In this document: positions 56,685 to 64,000 of the stretch, piece after piece
Layout: each line of letters begins with the position of its first letter
Position numbering within the stretch: the stretch's first letter is position 1
Source: Branchinecta lynchi
Taxonomy: Eukaryota > Arthropoda > Branchiopoda > Anostraca > Branchinectidae
NCBI GenBank assembly: GCA_023053575.1
Contig: JAKZAP010000006.1
Coordinates: 12,905,280-12,969,279 of the forward strand
Length of the DNA stretch: 64,000 bases
Direction: 5' to 3'
Program-made: the position numbers and the translations under genes
The notes under the pieces: generated by a model
What the model was told of the DNA's origin: nothing
What the model saw: only the letters and a program-made list of their open reading frames with translations
Databases searched by the model: none

Positions 56685-59516
56685 GTAATTGATTTTTTAT
56701 TAAAACAAATCTACCAGACATAATTTCCCCTACTCCATTTCCTTAGTTTGTAGCCTAATGCCTATGATATCTCCGAAAATTACCAAAGAGCCAACCTTTT
56801 TGTTTCCGTGGTTTTCTAGACAGTTCTGAAATGCGGGATTATTGTTCCAGCAGATATACGATCGGCCCCCCACCCCGCCCCAAATGGCGCATCTGCATCT
56901 CAAGTTCTATTAACCATGTGAATTTGATATCTAGTTATATCAGTCAGTAGTAGCGTACTGCTTAAGTGTGTTCAGTTCTTGGCTATTTCTTAGTTATTTT
57001 GGCTGTTGTCGAAAGATAATTATAATAATTTATTTCTAACCCACTGCACACAAACAATGTGAAGATCGTGGAGTAAAGAAGAGAAATAAACAACTAAAGA
57101 AACACTCGTACAACAAAATAAACACAATAATCAACAGAACAAACGGATGAGCCCGTGATATGGAGTAAGCCGTTTATAGGCTTGTCCAGATAAACTGTTA
57201 TGAAGCTCCTGGAGTTTTGCCGTTATATAGGGAGCTTTGTATTTTTCAATTATTCTCTGATTTCAATACGATATAAGCAAATAAAGCAGGTATTTACAGT
57301 ATTTGTAGTAACATGTACGTAGTTTACATATGTCACTGTTTTTAAATAGAAGAAAAGTGCCAGAAAGATAGAGTATAGAGTGATCGCAAAAGCTGAATAC
57401 AAAGAAACCAAAGCCTTTTGGTAATAAGTTATAATAGACCTGTTTGACACAATCTTATAGTATCCAAATTTAATCTTTTTACAAGCTTCAGATACTGCAA
57501 ATTGGCAAAAGGACAAAATATTTTTAACTGTTAAACCAAGCCAGCGAAAGTTTCAACAGAGGGAATGGATGTATTTTTATGGCACTTGGCTTCCGGCCAA
57601 GTGCCATATACCAATCACATTTCCGTCGGTCGGTCGGTCGGTCGGTTAGTCCGGTGTTCGCGAGTTAGAGTACTTCCAGATATGCTAGGACGATGAAACT
57701 TGGCAGGCATATCAGGGACCCGACCAAACTAACTTGGAGATAGTCACTTGCCCCATCCGACCATCGTGGGGGGCGGGGGAGGTGGCGGAATCCGGAAAAT
57801 AGGGACATGCATAACTTTCGAACGGGTGATCGGATCTTAATGAAACTTGATATATGGAAAGATCTCGTGTCTCAGATGTCTCATTTCAAGTCTGGACCGG
57901 ATCCGACGAATCTGGGGAAGGAGTCGGACGGGAGAACCGGAAATCGTGTGAAACTCTCTGAGTGGAGCGATCGTGATGAAACTTGGTACAAAGAACAAGT
58001 ACACGCTCGGACACTGTGTGGGGAGTTGGAGGGAGGTTCGGGAATTCCGACGATCCGTAGTTAATGTACTTCCAGGTGGGCTAGGAAGATAAAACTTGGT
58101 AGGCATCTCAGGGACCCGAAAAGATTAACTTGGAAACAGTCACTTGCCCGATCTGACTATCGTGGGGGGGGGGGGGGGGAGACGGCGGAATCCGGAAAGT
58201 AGTAGAATGCATAACTTTCGAACGGGTTACCGGATCTTAATGAAATTTAATATCTTGAACTACCTCATGTCTCAACATGTCCCATTTCAAGTCCAGACCG
58301 GATCCGATGAACTGGGGGTGGGGGCGGAGGGGAGAACCGGACATCTTGTGACACGCATAGAGTGGAGCGATCAGGATGAAACTTGGCGGGAAGTACAGGC
58401 ACAAGTCTAGGTGCATAAGTGACAGAATCGGACCGGATTCGGACACCGAAGGGGGGGGGGAGCTGTAAGGAATGTCCAGAATTCCGGTGATCTTGAGTTA
58501 AGGTACTTCCAGATGTGCTAGGATGATAAAACTAAGCTGGAGCATTAGAAACTTGACATCAGTGGGTTAGACATCGTCACTCTCCGATCCGACCATCCCT
58601 TAAAGAACTCATCTTAACCGCAAAGTACAAAAATACTTTAAAGCAAAATTTACTTTTTCAAGATCCCATGAGCACATGATCCTTTTTGCTTCAAGGGTTT
58701 TGCTTAGAAATTAATTTTTAGCACCCTTAAAGTGCGCATCTCAAACGAAAAGTAAAAAGAAAAAAATCCGACCATCACATCCATCCTCTGACCCAGCCTA
58801 GCAAGTTTGGCGCATCTTAACGGGAAAGGGAAAAAAATACTTTTGACCATCACTTCCGTCTGACCCAGTCTTGCAATTGCCATATGAGCTTCCAGCTCTT
58901 GTTTATTGTAAGAGGGGAATTTGGCAGAGAAACTGCTAAATATCTTGATTTCATTATTCATTAGGTCCTTCTGAATTCTGCATTCTCTGCGCCCTACAGT
59001 CCGGACCCAACATCATAAAACGGTTTTTCATGTTTTATGATTTATCTTGCTACTGTGTTACATTTCTTCTACATAAACATGTACTATTTGTAATTTGAAA
59101 GGGCGTGCTGGTTCAGATGCTGTTTTCGTATGGTGTTTTCGAACCTAAATTCACGAAGCGTAATACTTATGGTAAATGTTAAATGAGAAGACTTCATAGA
59201 AGGGAGTTGTGATCTGACTAGCTACCTTGTAGGTGAAAGTTGCGCATCCATTATGGATGCGAAACTTGATTTGGGTTTAACTTGCGCTTAGGCTACCTTA
59301 AATTCGTCTCCTTTCTAGCTCTGCAACGCGAAAGAAAGCGTCAGCTAGGAAAGGCTGCTATTGGCGGGGCTTTCGAGCTCATAGACGAGAATGGCCAGCC
59401 TAGAAAGAGCTCGGACTTCCTAGGACAGTGGCTGATGATTTACTTCGGCTTTACACATTGTCCTGACATCTGCCCTGACGAGATCGAGAAAATGGTGAAA
59501 GTAGCAGATACCTTAG
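56493..59516 (+). CDS. SCO1: SCO1, copper chaperone of cytochrome c oxidase (two internal exons)
   Basis: A mitochondrial inner-membrane thioredoxin-fold copper chaperone delivering copper to the CuA site of COX2. Visible exons are 56493-56684 and 59319-59516. They encode [14 protein letters not shown], a single membrane helix, [14 protein letters not shown], the [12 protein letters not shown] strand, [20 protein letters not shown] with the copper-binding Cys-x3-Cys, and [12 protein letters not shown]. The phases fit: the first exon ends in one base (G), completed by CT of the second. Exon 1 (transit peptide) and the 3' exons with the third ligand His are not seen; the 3' part probably lies beyond the window. 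Confidence 0.93.
56685..57571. other. SCO1 intron, no gene recognised
   Basis: Unassigned intron; 'taataatttatttctaaccc' near 57025 resembles the inverted LINE tail at 28404. The minus frame 57250-57516 is not supported. Confidence 0.4.
57572..58902 (+). mobile_element. Helentron-like element, full length (~1.33 kb), in SCO1 intron
   Basis: It opens with the hairpin TATGGCACTTGGC-TTC-CGGCCAAGTGCCATA and a TCGG run (57624-57645). Three units follow with 'gctaggacgatgaaacttgg', 'cgggtgatcggatcttaatg', 'gacatctt' and G-runs, then 'ttgccatatgagcttccagc' and TCTTGTT at the 3' end. It is the cleanest copy for defining the ends. Confidence 0.7.
59319..59516 (+). CDS. SCO1: SCO1 exon: thioredoxin fold with CPDIC
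   Basis: 198 nt after CTCCTTTCTAG, before a GTAAGA donor, phase 1 at the end. It carries [20 protein letters not shown], nearly identical to SCO1 across animals. Both copper-binding cysteines are present. Confidence 0.95.
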
Positions 59517-59636
59517 GTAAGACTGAAACCTGAATCGACATTTTTGGTGACAACAAGTCACAAGACTCACATGATCTGGAGGTTTAAGCCTAAGTCAGAG
59601 AAAATTGAGAATCTGCTAAAAGTTTCGAAAGTTAAT

Positions 59637-59690
59637 AAGTAAGTAAGTAATTTATTTATGACCCGCCATTTTGAAAATGAAGAGGCCTGA
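59637..59690 (-). mobile_element. LINE 3' tail, TTAC family
   Basis: Inverted 'ataaataaattacttactta' plus 'ggcgggtca' matches the tails at 6705-6742 and 28404-28443. Strongly 5'-truncated. Confidence 0.65.
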
Positions 59691-59790
59691 AGTTAAGTTC
59701 CTGAAACAACTAAGTAGACGATCAAAATAACATTTACAAGTGTATAAATAAATAAATAATGATTTAATCCATAATATCTTGGTAATGTAT

Positions 59791-60868
59791 AACAAGACCA
59801 AAGGTTTCGATGGGATCCCAAAAATTCAATATCTGATCCAGACAACTGGGTCTTGTCTTAGCCAGATCCAGTCATCGCCAGACTCTTGACATTTTTACAA
59901 TTAAAATTCAGAAACAGATTAAGGCCAAATAGCTAATCATCTGAGAAAAACTTGCTGCCACTACCGCCAATTTCCCGATTTCGGCCAAACTCCAGAACTA
60001 ATTGTCCGGCGAAAAAAAGAAAGCTAAAAAATGAACTCAGGGTATCTTCTTTCCCCACTAATGAACATCTAATCAACTTCAAATAAAAATTTAACTTATA
60101 ACAAATTTTCCGACTCCAGCCGGATTCCGGGCGAACTACATGTCTGGATAGAAAATTGTGTTCACTTAAGTGTTCAGCATGTCTTCTTCCCCTAAATCGA
60201 ACATCTAATCAACTTCAACTAAAACTTTTAATTTTAACAAACATTCCGGTTTGGGCCGGATTCCGGGGGAACTACTTGTCCGTCGAGAAAATGGTTTTCA
60301 CCACCGTGTTCAGCGTGTCTTCCTACCCCTAAATCGAACATCTAATCAACTTAAAATAAAACTTTTACTTCAACAAACTTTCCGGTTTGGGCCGGATTCC
60401 GGGCGAACTACTTGTCCGTTGAGAAAATGGTTTTCACCATAGTCTTCAGCATGTCTTCCTACCCCTATATCGAACATCTAATCAACTTAAAATAAAACTT
60501 TTACTTTTAACAAACGTTCCGGTTTTGGCCGGATTCCGGGCGAACTACTTGTTTGATGACAAAATGGTTTTCACCATCGTGTTCAGCATGTCTTCTTACC
60601 CCATAATTGACTATCACATTAGCTGTTTAAAAATATTTTGTTTGCCCCTTAATTTGAAACCCCTCCCCCACCCCTAAATGTAGGGCTACAAAGCCCATCT
60701 ACGAACTTGACTGGTCCGACGACCCAACGAATCCTCACACCAAGTTTCATCAAAATATCTCATTCCCTTCGAGAGTTATCGTGCTTACAGACGGACGGAC
60801 GGACGGACAGACGGACAACTTTTTCGATTTCATAGGTATCCCTCCACTTACGTTTTGGGATCCCAAAA
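59791..60868 (+). mobile_element. GGATCCC-type element, complete (~1.08 kb)
   Basis: It opens 'acaagaccaaaggtttcgat' plus 'gggatccc' and closes with a GACGGACGGACGGACAGACGG run, 'cacttacgttttgggatccc' and AAAA. Five monomers of about 120 bp (60060-60600) are well preserved. The order and ends equal those at 28444-29470. Confidence 0.8.
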
Positions 60869-61595
60869 ATAACAACATTTGCTAGAAATGAATCTTTTCA
60901 CGATAACATTACTCTAGAAATACCGTTTTCGATAATACTGTTACTTTCCAAATGAAATAAATGATTTTCTTGTTAGTGCTTGTTGAATCTATCCAGAAAT
61001 AAACGATTTTCTTGCGGCGGCTGGACGCAAAATGTTAGAAAATTCACGCGCCGTGGCTAAGAACACGCGAAAACTAAGTAAAACAAACAGAAAATAGACC
61101 TGCTTGTCTACTATATCTTCCAAAATGAATACAATACTTTAAAGCTTCTCATGTCCTATGTGTGAAAGATTTGTCGGCGGTAGTCTCTGAAGCCGCGCCG
61201 AAAGTCGGTGGCGAGCCGCCGTTGGGGTTGGCTGCGGCGGCCGCCGGTAAAATTATGTCGCTGAATCTATTTAGGTGAAATGTTTCAATTTTTTTCTATT
61301 GACCTTTATCGTCTAGAGGCTCCAAGTTGTTGTTCTATTTTTGACATCAGCAAGTTAAGCAGAAAGAGTCATCGGTTTTGGCCATGGTTGTAGCGGCGGA
61401 TATGTATGTATAAAGCAGAGGTGTAACAGCAACCAATAAGATTATGCGGCGTACTCCAAAGCTCATGGGAAAGTGGACCTAACTTGCCCATGAAAAAGTT
61501 TTTGACCCGTGACTGAATCAAACTCTTAGTTGGTATATTGGAGCTCGGGGTTGGTTCGGACACGGGGTTGGTCTGGACACCCGCAAAACAAATAC
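60869..61595. other. No gene recognised
   Basis: A GC-rich patch at 61190-61250 ('gccgccgttggggttggctg', 'cggcggccgccgg') contrasts with its surroundings but holds no clear gene. A fragment of the 36830-38020 family ('gttcatgggcaa'-type, reversed) is near 61465-61530. Confidence 0.35.
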
Positions 61596-64000
61596 TAGAC
61601 CTACGTTGCCCGGGCAACGTGAAGTGTTGCGGCAACCTTTGTCCGGCTTCGCCGGCTAAAGTGTTGCGAGAGCAACACTTTGGTTTTGTTTCTTCGCTGT
61701 CGGTTAAATGCTGAAATTGTCAACTTATCGAAGCTTTTAAAACGGTATGGTTAGGTTAGGTTAGGTTATTCTTTATCAACATTTGTTCTGAAAAAGAATA
61801 ATCACATAATCAAAAGCTGTTCTTTAGCGTTGCAAAACCAACAACAAAACAATATCGGAAGAAGGCTACCTGTAACGTTTCAGGATTAAAATACCATAGA
61901 TGACACCATTATTTATTACAAAACTACCTTATTGTTTTACATTACCGTATCGTTTGTACCCGTTGCGTAAACAGTTAATCCTAGGTTATAGCGATAGACC
62001 ATCGATACAAACTTTCTTACTGTCATATTTACAGAAATCGAATACAATGTGCACCAATTTTCAAAAATTTCTAGCCCCTCGTGAACCGATCTTACTTACA
62101 AGTCCGTCTCCCGTGATTGACATCAAATTCACCGGAAACAAATAATCGATACACCAGCTATCAAAAGTTGCAAACCCCTCATCACTGAAGATGATTATAG
62201 CATAAAAGCCGATTATTACTTACAAGTCCCATGCATGTCTTACAATTGGGAACAAAATTGTTCTTACCATCGAATACACCTGAGACAAATAACAGGTATA
62301 CCAACTAGCAAAAGCTGCAAACTCCTCGTTGCCGGAGATGATTATGAGTTAACAGTCGACTGTTGCTTACAGTCGACTGTTGCTTACAAGTCCCTTACAT
62401 GTCTCACAACTGGTATCGCCTATTTTTGGTTTCAGTGTGTACCTTACTCCTGAAGTTGTCAACCCCTTGAAACTTTCAAACTGGTTTATCTAATGAAGGA
62501 TTTTTGTTAAAATAAATGGAAGGCATATATTTTGATCAGCTCTTCAAGGGCTATCGATTGCCCTAACCACAACAAAAGCATATCGGAAAAAGGGACTAAA
62601 TTGACTTTGCAGTCAGTTGAACTTTATCCTTTTCAATCGTAGACATCGTGACGGATGAAAACTTGGAATAATATCCTATATAATCTAGTTGGTACTATAA
62701 AGCTATCCGTAACTTTTTAGGACTAAAATACCATAGATGACACTATTAATTATTACGAAACTACCTTGTTTTACATTACAGTATCGTTTGTACCCGTTGC
62801 GCTAACAGTAAATCCTAGGTTACAGCGATAGACCAACGATACAAACTTTCTTACCGTCAGATTTATATAAATCGAATACAATAAGATTTCTAGCCCCTCG
62901 TGCACCGATTCTACTGACAAGTCCCTTTCCCGTGATAGACATCAAGTTCACCGGATAAAAATAATGGGTACACCGACTAGCAAAAGTTGCAAACCCCTCA
63001 TCGCTGAAGATTTGTGTAGCATAATCTGTGAAATGCCGTAAGGCTAAATCACTTAATAAATTCATTCAACAGCCGATTATTACTTACAAGTCCCTTGCAT
63101 GTTTTACATTTGGGAACCAAATTGTTCATCAAATGACAGGTACGTCAACTAGCGAGAGCTGCAAACCCCTCATTGCCGAAGATGATTATGAGCTAACAGT
63201 CGCCTGTCGCGTACAAGTCCCCTAAATGTCTCACAACTGGTATTACCTATTTTTGGTTTCAGTGTGTACCTTACTACTGAAGTTGTCAACCCCTTGAAAC
63301 TTTCAAACTGGTGTATCTCATAAAGGAATTTTTTTACAAAAAAATAGATATCATACACTTTGATCAGCTCATCAGCGGCTATCGATTGCCGTCGAAGTTG
63401 AACTTTATCCTTTTCAATCGTAGATATTGTGACGGATGAAAACTTGGAACAATATCTTATATAATCTAGTTGATATTATAAAGCTATCCGTAACTTTTCA
63501 GGATTAAAATACCATAGATGACACTATTAATTATTACAAAATTACCTTATTGTTTTACATTACCGTATCGTTTGTACCCGTTGCGTAAACAGTTAATCCT
63601 AGGTTATAGCGATAGACCATCGATACAAACTTTCTTACTGTCATATTTACTGAAATCGAATACAATGTGCACCAATTTTCAAAAATTTCTAGCCCCTCGT
63701 GAACCGATTCTTACTTACAAGTCCCTCTCCCGTGATTGACATCAAATTCACCGGAAACAAATAATGGATATACCAGCTATCAAAAGTTGCAAGCCCCTCA
63801 TCGCTGAAGATGATTATAGCATAAGCTTTTTAAACGGGATGTTCTAAAAGAATTAATCATATGATCAAAAGGTATTCTTCAGCGTTGTAAAAACAACAAC
63901 AAAATAATATAGGAAGAAGGGACTAAATTAACTTTGCAGTCAGTTGTACTTTATCCTTTTCAATCGTAGACATCGTGACGGATGAAAACTTGGAACAATA
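61596..64000 (+). mobile_element. Multi-unit repeat element with terminal GGCAACG/AGTGTTGC box
   Basis: The end box holds 'ctagacctacgttgcccggg', 'gtgaagtgttgcggcaacct', 'tccggcttcgccgg' and 'agtgttgcgagagcaacact', with several short hairpins. Then three head-to-tail units of about 800 bp start near 61892, 62738 and 63519. They share 'accatagatgacac', 'gtatcgtttgtacccgttgc', 'atcgatacaaactttcttac' and 'aaaccccctc'-like boxes. The inverse, more decayed copy is at 24640-26645. The window edge cuts it. Frames 61900-62145 and 63518-63739 are the same repeat twice. Confidence 0.65.

Overview
This is a transposon-dense, intron-rich animal nuclear genome segment. The genes have GT-AG introns of up to about 24 kb, and the gene set (activin-type TGF-beta ligand, SCO1, a selenocysteine-containing PRXL2B) together with LINE, LTR, hAT-like and Helentron-like debris points to an invertebrate metazoan. 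I cannot name the species from the sequence. No bacterial-style operons, rRNA, tRNA or CRISPR arrays were seen.

Three protein-coding loci are well supported. (1) An activin/inhibin-beta ligand on the minus strand (34316 down to 8472). It is rebuilt as four exons with a 72-bp first intron and a ~24-kb last intron, and a complete nine-cysteine mature domain lies in the last exon. (2) A five-exon gene on the minus strand (52194 down to 44516) for a PRXL2B / selenoprotein-U-family thioredoxin-fold protein. Its active site reads Gly-UGA-Ala-Phe-Cys, so selenocysteine replaces the first redox cysteine. A candidate SECIS hairpin lies in its 3' UTR. (3) The 5'/middle part of SCO1 (copper chaperone for cytochrome c oxidase) on the plus strand, with exons at 56493-56684 and 59319-59516. 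The rest of SCO1 is not visible and probably lies beyond the right edge. A small plus-strand ORF with a good poly(A) signal (52160-52342) starts head-to-head with PRXL2B; the two start codons lie in the same 11 bp.

The remainder is mostly repeats. Two families dominate. One is a Helentron-like family with a GGCACTTG/CAAGTGCC hairpin at the 5' end, G-tract-rich tandem units and a terminal GAGCT-TCC-AGCTC hairpin followed by TTGTT. The other is a GGATCCC-ended element carrying ~120-bp internal tandem monomers. Other items are palindromic CACTGTA MITEs, hAT-like MITEs with 8-bp target duplications, a solo LTR, LINE 3' ends with TTAC/CATT/TATC tails, two mirror-oriented GGGACGTTTTG minisatellites, and several local direct or tandem duplications. 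Several are nested, which gives an order of insertion.

Layout: 1-8.4 kb repeats with one possible exon; 8.5-34.3 kb the activin gene with its repeat-filled long intron; 34.3-44.4 kb intergenic repeats including a solo LTR and hAT-like MITEs; 44.4-52.2 kb PRXL2B; 52.2-56.5 kb a divergent small ORF and unresolved sequence; 56.5-59.5 kb SCO1 exons; 59.6-64 kb repeats. The three genes have no evident shared pathway; their proximity is not informative about function.
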